From an uncultured Faecalibacterium sp. (GTDB lineage: Bacteria > Bacillota > Clostridia > Oscillospirales > Ruminococcaceae), in contig CAAFQM010000062.1 of assembly GCA_900765105.1 (NCBI GenBank), forward strand, positions 1 through 7,313: a stretch of 7,313 nucleotides of DNA, given 5' to 3'. The position numbers were made by a program, and so were the translations under genes. Shown piece by piece: positions 1-5,196 of the stretch; within the stretch, counting starts at the first letter, position 1; each line of letters opens with the position of its first letter. The notes beneath the pieces were generated by a model, which saw only the letters and a program-made list of their open reading frames with translations, did not search any database and was not told the DNA's origin.

Positions 1-520
1 CCTCTTTGTTCTTCCAGAGGTTGGCACGGTAGTTGGGGTCGTAGGTGATGGTAGCACCCAGCTTTTTGGCACGGGCAGCAGCATCCAGCGTAGCGGTACG
101 GGAGGGGTCAGCGGTCAGGCTGACAGAGCCGAAGTGAACGATTTTCGCAGCTTTCAGAGCCTCGTCCGAAATATCCTCTTTGCACAGCATCACATCAGCG
201 TTGGCGCTGCGGTAGAAGCTGAAATCCCGCTCACCGGTGGCATCTACGGAGACCACCGCCATGGTGGTGGGGTGGTCTGCATCCACAGCCATGCCGGAAA
301 CATCCACCTTGTTTTCTGCCAGAACCTCTTTCAGGTAGCGGCCAAAGGCATCCGCACCCACCTTGCCGATAAAGGCGGTCTGTGCGCCCAGTCTGGAAGC
401 AGCCACAGCCAGATTTGCCGGGGCACCGCCGGGGTTTGCGGCAAACTGCGGAATGCCGCGCGCATCCTTGCCGGTCTGGGTCAGGTCGATCAAAACTTCA
501 CCAATCGTTAAAATGTCCAT
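1..520 (-). CDS. PfkB-family carbohydrate kinase, probable fructokinase (partial, C-terminus beyond left edge)
   Basis: The reading frame opens at the ATG complementary to 518-520 and stays open to the left edge, giving 173 residues of an enzyme family usually about 310-320 long. The start MDILTIGEVLIDL, the glycine-rich GGAPANLAVAASRLG (residues 31-45, PfkB signature 1) and IGKVGADAFG (51-60) identify a ribokinase/PfkB sugar kinase. D12 is the usual sugar-contacting aspartate, and TYDPNYR (159-165) is typical of fructokinases. The C-terminal ATP site and catalytic Asp lie outside the window. An AAGGAG (complement of 528-533) sits 7 nt before the ATG. The gene follows the small membrane protein by 36 nt with no terminator between, so it is probably the fourth gene of the repressor transcript. 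With a GH32 hydrolase across the locus, ATP-dependent phosphorylation of released fructose is the natural role. The family is clear; substrate specificity is inferred and could be another ketose or 2-keto-3-deoxygluconate. Confidence 0.9.
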   Translation of the reverse strand, partial: MDILTIGEVLIDLTQTGKDARGIPQFAANPGGAPANLAVAASRLGAQTAFIGKVGADAFGRYLKEVLAENKVDVSGMAVDADHPTTMAVVSVDATGERDFSFYRSANADVMLCKEDISDEALKAAKIVHFGSVSLTADPSRTATLDAAARAKKLGATITYDPNYRANLWKNKE

Positions 521-556
521 GATACTTCTCCTTATTCTTGATGTGAAACCCAACGA

Positions 557-1174
557 TCACCGCTGGAACAGATAATGAATGTAAGCGGCTGCACGCTCCG
601 GGTGCGGTGCATTCTGCACCACCCCAAGATAGACCTTGCCAGAAAAACCTGCCTGCCTGACAAACGGCGTGTCCGAAATATCCAGCACGGTCCCACCGGC
701 GTTCAGACCCGACAGTGCATGGAAAGACGCATCCAGTGTCCGCAGATCGAGAAAATAATCATCTGCCAACAGTCGATCCCGTGCATATTCGTCCATCAGA
801 ACAACATCTAACCGCTGGGCACTGACTGCACCCAGCAGCTTCATCTCCGAAGCATATACATACTGCTCCTCTGCACGTTCGCTCTCGCTGAGCAGCAAGC
901 CGGACAGCAGATCGACCTGTTGCTTTTTGGTCAGACCCTGCGCCTCGGCAAAGCCGGTGGTAAGCTGTTCCGTCAGATCAGACCCGGCAGTGATATTTAC
1001 CAGACCAAGGTAAAGCACATCCTCTTTTTTCGTCACATGGCGGTAGGCTGTATAGCCAAGGATATAGACGACGATGAGTATGATCGCAATGGGCAGCTTG
1101 TAATATGCCCAGATGTGCTCCCACTTTTTGCGCCCATGGAGGGAGCGGAGCGTATCCCGGTCAGTTTTTGTCAT
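557..1174 (-). CDS. Single-pass membrane protein with an extracytoplasmic solute-binding-protein-like domain (function unknown)
   Basis: The protein has 205 residues. A positively charged N-terminus (about 1-26, containing HGRKKWEHIWAYYK) is followed by one hydrophobic segment (about 27-44, PIAIILIVVYILGY) and a soluble outer domain of about 160 residues. There is no cleavage site or lipobox, so it is probably a signal anchor with the C-terminus outside. The outer domain carries phrases like those of extracellular solute-binding proteins: RLDVVLMDEY (121-130), YFLDLRTL (140-147) and a final VYLGVVQNAPHPERAAAYIHYLF (181-203). It is much shorter than a full binding protein (about 400-550). An in-frame ATG at 1210 is possible, but the ATG at 1174 has GAGGAA 7 nt upstream and gives only a 14-nt overlap with the YesL gene, so I chose it. 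Its job is unknown. Co-transcription with YesL suggests a membrane partner or a sensing role. Confidence is high that it is a gene and low on function. Confidence 0.8.
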   Translation of the reverse strand: MTKTDRDTLRSLHGRKKWEHIWAYYKLPIAIILIVVYILGYTAYRHVTKKEDVLYLGLVNITAGSDLTEQLTTGFAEAQGLTKKQQVDLLSGLLLSESERAEEQYVYASEMKLLGAVSAQRLDVVLMDEYARDRLLADDYFLDLRTLDASFHALSGLNAGGTVLDISDTPFVRQAGFSGKVYLGVVQNAPHPERAAAYIHYLFQR

Positions 1175-1811
1175 GGTCGTATTCCTCGTGTACTGCATCA
1201 GGGTCTCCACCGATCAGATAGAGGATCCGAAGCATCAGAAAGGAGCAGAGCATGGCGCAGAAACCCATGCCCAGCAGGAATGCAGGCGTGAACACAAACA
1301 CAATGACGTACCCCATGATGCCATAGATCGCCGCCATCAGCAGGGTGCAAAACAGATACCGGACACCCACGAGAAGCGCTGTTTTCAGGATGCCGAAGGT
1401 GGTGTTTTCAAACCGTGCCAGCAGAGGAAAGGCATACAGCAGAACGATGCCGTACAGAACTGCCGCACCAATAAGCGTTGCAGTGAGCAGCGTCCAGAAA
1501 ATGTTTTCGCTCCACATTCGGCGCAGCACAAAGCCATCCGCAGCCAGGAAACTGCCGACTGCCAGCAGGATAAGCCAGAGTTTTGTGGCAGGCTTAAAAT
1601 TTTCCCGGAACGCCTTAAAAAACATCCGGGTCAGACCATCGTCCCGATCTTCCGCCATTTTGAGCGTGACGTAGAACAATGCGGTCGTAGAAGCCCCTAT
1701 GGTAACGATGGGCAGGCTGCACACGAGCCATAAGATGTTCAGGTAAGCACTGTAAGTCAATTTCGTCAGCACAGCAAACAGCGGCTTGTCCGTATTGCAC
1801 AGGTCACGCAT
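1161..1811 (-). CDS. YesL family (DUF624) integral membrane protein
   Basis: The protein has 216 residues and about five hydrophobic segments (roughly 21-44, 78-95, 105-127, 150-172 and 173-195). The N-terminal LNILWLVCSLPIVTIGASTTALFYV (24-48), with its SLPIVTIGAS core, is the hallmark of the DUF624/YesL family, which is usually 200-220 residues long and encoded beside LplB/YtcP-type carbohydrate ABC transporters and glycoside hydrolases. The molecular function of the family is not established. A TTG start at 1832 overlapping the repressor stop would add seven residues, but its AGGAG lies almost against it. The ATG at 1811 has AAGGAG at a 7-nt spacing and is preferred. The gene starts 17 nt after the repressor stop and its last 14 nt overlap the next gene, indicating a tightly coupled operon. 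The tail (about 201-216) is hydrophilic and acidic and probably not in the membrane. Confidence 0.9.
   Translation of the reverse strand: MRDLCNTDKPLFAVLTKLTYSAYLNILWLVCSLPIVTIGASTTALFYVTLKMAEDRDDGLTRMFFKAFRENFKPATKLWLILLAVGSFLAADGFVLRRMWSENIFWTLLTATLIGAAVLYGIVLLYAFPLLARFENTTFGILKTALLVGVRYLFCTLLMAAIYGIMGYVIVFVFTPAFLLGMGFCAMLCSFLMLRILYLIGGDPDAVHEEYDHDKN
1182..1187 (-). promoter_or_regulatory. Ribosome binding site setting the start of the small membrane protein
   Basis: GAGGAA on the minus strand lies 7 nt before the ATG at 1174, within the last codons of the YesL gene. It supports 1174 over the upstream in-frame ATGs at 1210 and 1198, for which I see no comparable site. Confidence 0.65.
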
Positions 1812-1818
1812 GGGGGTT

Positions 1819-1824
1819 CTCCTT
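1819..1824 (-). promoter_or_regulatory. Ribosome binding site setting the YesL start
   Basis: AAGGAG on the minus strand is 7 nt before the ATG at 1811. The alternative TTG at 1832 has an AGGAG nearly abutting it, which is too close for normal initiation. Confidence 0.75.
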
Positions 1825-1828
1825 TCGC

Positions 1829-2884
1829 TCAATCTCCTGTGGATTCGCGCAGGATCAGGTTGGTTTCCGTATAGACGGTGCGATAGTTCAGCGATGGCTC
1901 TTCGATGCGGGTCATAAGCAGATTGGCAGCGGTGTAGCCCATGATCTGTTCATGGATATGGATCGAAGTCAGACGGGGGACAAAGTAGGAAGCCTCCTGA
2001 CTGTCATCGAAGCCGCAGACCCAGATATCATCGGGAACCGAATACCCCAGCTCATTCAATGCCTTGACCAGATCCATGGCAACAAAGTCATTGGCGCAGA
2101 CAAAGGCATCCGGCATCGTTTTGAACCGACGTATGGTTTCGTACAGGGTTGCCGGATAGTTCTGCTGTCCAGATGGCATCGCACAGGTGCTCAGGCCTTC
2201 TGTCAGACCAAAGTACTCCACTGCATCCTTATAAGCCATATAACGCTCAAAGAAGGACTGACAGTGGTTTTTATCCCCCGCAAAGCTGATGCGTTTTTTG
2301 CCGCGCTGGACCATGTGGGCCACCGCATTCTGGACCTCAATGCGGTTTTCCATATAAAGGCGGTCAGCTTTAAGAGGAGGACGCATATCCATCACAGGGG
2401 TGTCTACAAACAGCAGCGGAACATCCAGATCGCACAGCATCTGTGCGTAGTCATAGTCGAATACTTCAAAGCAGATGATGCCGGCTGTGCGCTGGATGTT
2501 GAGAGAAGATGGAAGTTTTTTCTCTTTCAGCTCTATGGGAGAAATGCGATGAATGGTCATGCCGCTGTGCAGATGGTCGATTTCCGCCTGGAAACGATCC
2601 AGCATCATGGAGGAAAAGTGAGAGCTGCTCAGAAACTGGGTCGTCAGCATGGCGATCTCCCGTTTGTCACTCGGCAGAAGGAAAGGCTCTGCTGCTTTTG
2701 CAGCGTCTTCCTGAAACAGCGGCAGATAGGCAAACTGCTTATAGCCCATTTCGGCGGCTTTGCGCAGGATCTTCTCCCGTGTGGCATCTGCCAGCACACC
2801 GGTGTTGTTGATGGCCTTTGAAACTGTGTTGCGGGAAAGCTGCAGTTCGTTTGCAATATCCTGAATGGTGACTTTGGTTGCCAT
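1829..2884 (-). CDS. LacI-family transcriptional regulator
   Basis: The protein has 351 residues, a typical length. The N-terminal helix-turn-helix TIQDIANELQLSRNTVSKAI (6-25) followed by NNTGVLADATREKILRKAAEMGY (26-48) is the standard LacI DNA-binding domain. The C-terminal core is a sugar-binding fold, with DAFVCANDFVAMDLVKALNELG (259-280), VCGFDD (289-294) and PRLTSIHIHEQIMG (303-316) as in this family. Unusually, the stretch after GYK (49-60) lacks the hinge-helix pattern (PNxxAxxL in LacI) and is followed by an acidic/alanine-rich linker to about residue 75. AGAGG lies 7 nt before the ATG. The gene is first in the leftward operon and is divergent from the transporter, so it most likely represses both directions until its sugar ligand binds. 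The ligand is not visible from sequence; fructose, sucrose or a fructo-oligosaccharide fits the neighbours. Activation rather than repression cannot be excluded. Confidence 0.93.
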   Translation of the reverse strand: MATKVTIQDIANELQLSRNTVSKAINNTGVLADATREKILRKAAEMGYKQFAYLPLFQEDAAKAAEPFLLPSDKREIAMLTTQFLSSSHFSSMMLDRFQAEIDHLHSGMTIHRISPIELKEKKLPSSLNIQRTAGIICFEVFDYDYAQMLCDLDVPLLFVDTPVMDMRPPLKADRLYMENRIEVQNAVAHMVQRGKKRISFAGDKNHCQSFFERYMAYKDAVEYFGLTEGLSTCAMPSGQQNYPATLYETIRRFKTMPDAFVCANDFVAMDLVKALNELGYSVPDDIWVCGFDDSQEASYFVPRLTSIHIHEQIMGYTAANLLMTRIEEPSLNYRTVYTETNLILRESTGD

Positions 2885-2920
2885 AAGTCAACCTCTTTCC
2901 TTATAGTATAGGGGCGGATG

Positions 2921-2939
2921 TTCTTTCTTTCTTTCTTTT
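2921..2939. repeat. Short TTTC tandem repeat in the repressor leader
   Basis: There are four consecutive CTTT units plus partial flanks. In the minus-strand mRNA this is a purine-only AAAG run between the predicted start (about 2974) and the repressor's ribosome site. It may only be an unstructured purine-rich leader, but tetranucleotide runs can change length by slippage. Confidence 0.7.
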
Positions 2940-2980
2940 ATAGATAAAGTCTGGTGACGGATCTTATTCTTTATGCCTCC

Positions 2981-3009
2981 AGTATAGTGCAAATGCACAA
3001 ATTAGTCAA
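2981..3009 (-). promoter_or_regulatory. Predicted sigma-A promoter of the repressor operon
   Basis: Read on the minus strand, TTGACT (complement of 3004-3009) is followed after exactly 17 nt by TATACT (complement of 2981-2986), one mismatch each from the vegetative consensus. Transcription would begin near 2974, giving a leader of about 90 nt before the repressor ATG. The 12-bp dyad GTGCAAATGCAC fills most of the spacer, so a protein bound there would block polymerase; autorepression is the simple reading. The start point is predicted, not measured. Confidence 0.75.
2987..2998. promoter_or_regulatory. Candidate operator, perfect dyad GTGCA-AA-TGCAC
   Basis: GTGCAAATGCAC has perfect 5-bp arms around a 2-bp centre and lies within the spacer of the minus-strand promoter, touching its -10 box. 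A one-mismatch copy, GTACAAATGCAC, occurs at 3067-3078. Binding by the adjacent LacI protein is inferred from position and symmetry. Confidence 0.6.
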
Positions 3010-3017
3010 ACGTAAAA

Positions 3018-3038
3018 ATGCAAATCATCATTTTGCAT
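3018..3038. promoter_or_regulatory. Candidate operator, inverted repeat ATGCAAA-7-TTTGCAT
   Basis: Perfect 7-bp arms (3018-3024 and 3032-3038) flank a 7-nt spacer, giving a 21-bp dyad upstream of the repressor promoter. An ATTTGCAC follows immediately at 3039-3046, the same octamer as in the site at 3157-3164. The repeated core suggests a binding site of the same regulator, but the wider spacer means this could instead be two half-sites. Confidence 0.45.
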
Positions 3039-3055
3039 ATTTGCACTTGTTCAAA

Positions 3056-3073
3056 TTTGTGCACCTGTACAAA
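3056..3073. promoter_or_regulatory. Candidate operator, imperfect palindrome TTTGTGCACCTGTACAAA
   Basis: This 18-bp stretch matches its own reverse complement at 14 of 18 positions and ends in TTTGT/ACAAA. It lies between the two promoters, about 40 bp upstream of the plus-strand -35. Its ATTTGTGCA (3055-3063) repeats in inverted orientation at 2994-3002, beside the repressor promoter. It partly overlaps GTACAAATGCAC (3067-3078), so the exact site boundary is uncertain. Confidence 0.45.
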
Positions 3074-3109
3074 TGCACAGTATTTCTTTATGTATCCCAT
3101 GAATTATCA

Positions 3110-3138
3110 TTGACATTCGCTTGTTTGCGTGGTATAAA
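3110..3138 (+). promoter_or_regulatory. Predicted sigma-A promoter of the transporter/hydrolase operon
   Basis: A perfect TTGACA (3110-3115) is followed after 17 nt by TATAAA (3133-3138), preceded by TG at 3130-3131 (extended -10). Transcription should start around 3145, leaving a leader of roughly 109 nt. So strong a core promoter would need repression when the sugar is absent, and the first inverted-repeat arm starts only about 6 nt downstream of the predicted start. Confidence 0.85.
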
Positions 3139-3150
3139 TGAATTACAGAG

Positions 3151-3209
3151 TTTTACATTTGCACAATCGAAGTGAAGAAAACGTAAAATTCAAAGGTGCA
3201 AACGTAAAA
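3151..3209 (+). promoter_or_regulatory. 14-bp inverted repeat in the transporter leader: paired operators or leader stem-loop
   Basis: TTTTACATTTGCAC (3151-3164) and GTGCAAACGTAAAA (3196-3209) are reverse complements with a single mismatch, separated by 31 nt. As DNA they could be two regulator sites with centres 45 bp apart, just downstream of the promoter. As RNA they would form a 13-of-14 paired stem near the 5' end of the mRNA, ending 27 nt before the ribosome site. The core TTTGCAC/GTGCAAA is shared with sites at 2987 and 3039, which favours DNA binding. Confidence 0.6.
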
Positions 3210-3253
3210 CACGAGTCGAACGGCAAGCAAATCAAAAAGGAGGAGAATGATTC

Positions 3254-4201
3254 ATGAAAGCAAAGATGGCCTCGCCGGAAACGGCTGTGCTGACAGCAGA
3301 ACGCAAGCTGCACAACACATGGGTCTACATCAAACGGCATTGGCAGCTTTACCTGTTGTTCCTGCTGCCTGCCGTGGCGCTGACGCTGGTGTTCAAGTAC
3401 GCTCCCATGGGCGGTGTGCTGATCGCGTTCCAGAAGTACAATCCCTTCAAGGGCATCTGGGGCAGCGAGTGGGTAGGCTTCAAAAACTTTACCCGCTTCA
3501 TGTCCTCGCCGGACTTCCAGCGCTATCTGATCAACACCCTGAAGTTGAGCGTCTATGGTCTGCTGTGGGGCTTCCCGATCCCCATCCTGCTGGCATTCCT
3601 GCTCAACCGTATCGAGAGCAAGAAGATCAAGCAGAAGGTGCAGCTGGTGCTGTATATGCCCAACTTCATCTCGGTCATCGTGCTGTGCGGTATCGTCCGG
3701 GTGCTGCTGAGTGTCACCGGTCCGGTGAACGGCCTGCTTCACACCAGCATCAACTTCATGACGCTGCCGGAAGCGTTCCGCCCCATCTACATCATCAGCG
3801 GCATCTGGCAGGGTGCCGGCTGGGCATCCATCATGTACACCGCATCCCTTTCTAACGCCAGCAAAGATCTGAAGGAAGCTGCTATGATCGACGGCGCAAA
3901 CCTGATCCAGCAGATCATGACAGTGGAGTGGCCCGCCATTAAGGATATGGTCGTTATTCAGTTCATCCTGCAGGCAGGCAACATCATGAGCATCGGTTTT
4001 GAAAAGGCCTATGCCCTGCAAACTGACCTGAACCTGAACACTGCCGAGATCATTGCAACGTACGTTTATAAAAAGGGCCTGTTGGACGGCGATTACAGCT
4101 TCTCCACGGCAGTCGGTCTGTTCAACACCGTTGTCAACGTCATCCTGCTGATCGCAGTGAACAAGGTCGTTGCCAAAATGAACGATGGCAAGGGCTTGTA
4201 A
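3254..4201 (+). CDS. Sugar ABC transporter permease, LplB type
   Basis: The protein has 315 residues, normal for this family, and about six membrane segments (roughly 31-49, 98-118, 131-153, 176-197, 232-246 and 286-305). The EAA loop that docks on the ATPase is at 208-230, reading EAAMIDGANLIQQIMTVEWP. GVLIAFQKYNPFKGIWGSEWVGFKNF (54-79) and the LYMPNFIS stretch (133-140) are characteristic of LplB-like (COG4209) permeases, which usually serve oligosaccharides. AAGGAGGAG (3237-3245) sits 8 nt before the chosen ATG; an out-of-frame ATG at 3247 lies between them but leads only to a shadow frame. It is the first gene of the rightward operon, and its stop overlaps the next gene's ribosome site. 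With the following permease it should form the heterodimeric membrane channel. Substrate is inferred from GH32 and the kinase to be a beta-fructoside. Confidence 0.95.
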   Translation: MKAKMASPETAVLTAERKLHNTWVYIKRHWQLYLLFLLPAVALTLVFKYAPMGGVLIAFQKYNPFKGIWGSEWVGFKNFTRFMSSPDFQRYLINTLKLSVYGLLWGFPIPILLAFLLNRIESKKIKQKVQLVLYMPNFISVIVLCGIVRVLLSVTGPVNGLLHTSINFMTLPEAFRPIYIISGIWQGAGWASIMYTASLSNASKDLKEAAMIDGANLIQQIMTVEWPAIKDMVVIQFILQAGNIMSIGFEKAYALQTDLNLNTAEIIATYVYKKGLLDGDYSFSTAVGLFNTVVNVILLIAVNKVVAKMNDGKGL

Positions 4202-4206
4202 GGAGG
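4201..4206 (+). promoter_or_regulatory. Ribosome binding site of the second permease
   Basis: AGGAGG begins on the last base of the first permease's TAA stop and lies 8 nt before the ATG at 4215. This fixes the start there rather than at the upstream in-frame ATG at 4185, and suggests translational coupling of the two permeases. Confidence 0.85.
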
Positions 4207-4214
4207 GGTTTACC

Positions 4215-5120
4215 ATGGCAAAACAGAAAAAATCAAAAATGGCCCTCTACACCAGACAAGATAAGATCATCCTGTACTGCGGCTACGCACTTCTGGGCTT
4301 GTTCCTGCTGGCGATCATCGTTCCGATGATCTACATCGTCATCGCGTCCTTTATGGACCCGGTCACTCTGCAAAATAAGGGCATCTCCTTTGATTTCAGC
4401 AAGTGGAGTCTGGATGCTTACCAGCGTGTCGTTTCGGACAAGCAGATCTGGGTCGGCTTCAAGAACGCAATACTTTACTCGATCATCTTCACCATCATCT
4501 CGGTAGCTGTGACGATGCTTGCCGCTTATCCCATGTCGCTGCCGGACTTCAAAGGCAAAAAGATCTTCAACACCTTGTTTGTGATCACGATGTTTTTCAG
4601 CGGCGGTCTGATCCCCACCTACCTGCTCATCAACAATCTGGGTCTGCTGGATTCCATGTGGGCGGTCATTCTGCCGGGAGCATTCAGCGTGTGGAACATG
4701 ATCATTGCCCGTACCTATTATCAAGGCATCCCGCGTGAGCTGCGTGAAGCTGCGGATGTGGATGGAGCCAGCGAGATGCTTTACTTCTTCAAGATCCTGC
4801 TGCCCGTCTGTATGCCGGTGGTGGCAGTTCTGGCCCTGTGGCAGTTCGTGGCAATGTGGAACAGCTACTTTGACGCCATGATCTACCTGAACAGCGCATC
4901 GAAGCAGCCGCTGCAGCTGGTGCTGCGTTCCATCCTGATCCAGAGCCAGCCGGAATCCGGCATGATCGCAGATATCCAGAGCACTGCCGAACGTGCGAAG
5001 ATGGCAGAGCTGCTCAAGTATGCGACCATTATTATTTCCAGTCTGCCGCTGCTGGTGATGTATCCCTTCTTCCAGAAGTATTTTGATGCCGGCATCATGG
5101 CTGGTTCCATTAAAGGCTGA
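4215..5120 (+). CDS. Carbohydrate ABC transporter permease, YtcP/UgpE type
   Basis: The protein has 301 residues with about six membrane segments (roughly 18-45, 84-105, 119-139, 147-165, 195-214 and 268-286). The ATPase-docking EAA loop is at 178-201 (EAADVDGASEMLYFFKILLP). KWSLDAYQRVV (63-73), MFFSGGLIPTYLLINNLGLLDS (126-147) and the C-terminal PLLVMYPFFQKYFDAGIMAGSIKG (278-301) are typical of the YtcP/COG0395 partner of LplB permeases. It begins 13 nt after the first permease and is followed by a 76-nt gap with no clear terminator before the binding lipoprotein. It forms the second half of the import channel in the cytoplasmic membrane. Sugar specificity cannot be read from this sequence alone. 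Confidence 0.95.
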   Translation: MAKQKKSKMALYTRQDKIILYCGYALLGLFLLAIIVPMIYIVIASFMDPVTLQNKGISFDFSKWSLDAYQRVVSDKQIWVGFKNAILYSIIFTIISVAVTMLAAYPMSLPDFKGKKIFNTLFVITMFFSGGLIPTYLLINNLGLLDSMWAVILPGAFSVWNMIIARTYYQGIPRELREAADVDGASEMLYFFKILLPVCMPVVAVLALWQFVAMWNSYFDAMIYLNSASKQPLQLVLRSILIQSQPESGMIADIQSTAERAKMAELLKYATIIISSLPLLVMYPFFQKYFDAGIMAGSIKG

Positions 5121-5183
5121 GGATATTCCAGAATTTTATAAGCAGGTACGCTCATCTGTTACACGAAAAAAGAAACATAAAAA

Positions 5184-5188
5184 AGGAG
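5184..5188 (+). promoter_or_regulatory. Ribosome binding site setting the lipoprotein start
   Basis: AGGAG lies 8 nt before the ATG at 5197. It rules out the upstream in-frame ATG at 5083, which is inside the permease gene and would bury the signal peptide 38 residues into the protein. Confidence 0.85.
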
Positions 5189-5196
5189 AAAATACC

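Larger units (their letters stand above)
2885..3253. promoter_or_regulatory. Divergent control region between repressor operon and transporter operon
   Basis: This 369-bp non-coding stretch is far more AT-rich than the genes around it. It contains one good promoter on each strand, at least five dyads or half-sites built from TGCAAA/TTTGCA, three copies of AAACGTAAAA (3008-3017, 3179-3188, 3200-3209) and a short TTTC tandem repeat. No credible gene fits: the short plus-strand frame at 2954-3175 has no ribosome site or recognisable protein. The density of repeated motifs around both promoters points to cooperative or looping control by the adjacent LacI protein, which is inference from position. 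Confidence 0.85.

Noticed and set aside
1952..2821. Long plus-strand open frame opposite the LacI gene
   Set aside because: The LacI frame on the other strand has clear family motifs throughout. This one has none and no ribosome site.
2902..2910. TATACTATA on the minus strand as an alternative -10 for the repressor
   Set aside because: The 17-nt upstream position holds only the AAAG repeat with no -35 match, whereas TTGACT-17-TATACT at 2981-3009 is far better.
2954..3175. Possible 73-residue peptide in the divergent region
   Set aside because: No ribosome site is present. The frame spans both the operator repeats and the plus-strand promoter, and the peptide simply reflects AT-rich repeat sequence.
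3196..3210. Possible CcpA catabolite (cre) site at GTGCAAACGTAAAAC
   Set aside because: The left half fits a cre (TG-x-AA-x-CG) but the right half lacks the required CA end. The motif is better explained as part of the local repeat family.
3143..4216. Long minus-strand open frame (357 codons) opposite the first permease
   Set aside because: It mirrors the permease gene, has a composition rich in Gln/His/Asp with no recognisable domain, and runs into the transporter control region. It is a codon-bias shadow.
5121..5196. Gap between second permease and lipoprotein as a terminator or internal promoter
   Set aside because: I see no stable hairpin with a U-run and no convincing -35/-10 pair. It looks like a simple AT-rich linker carrying the ribosome site.
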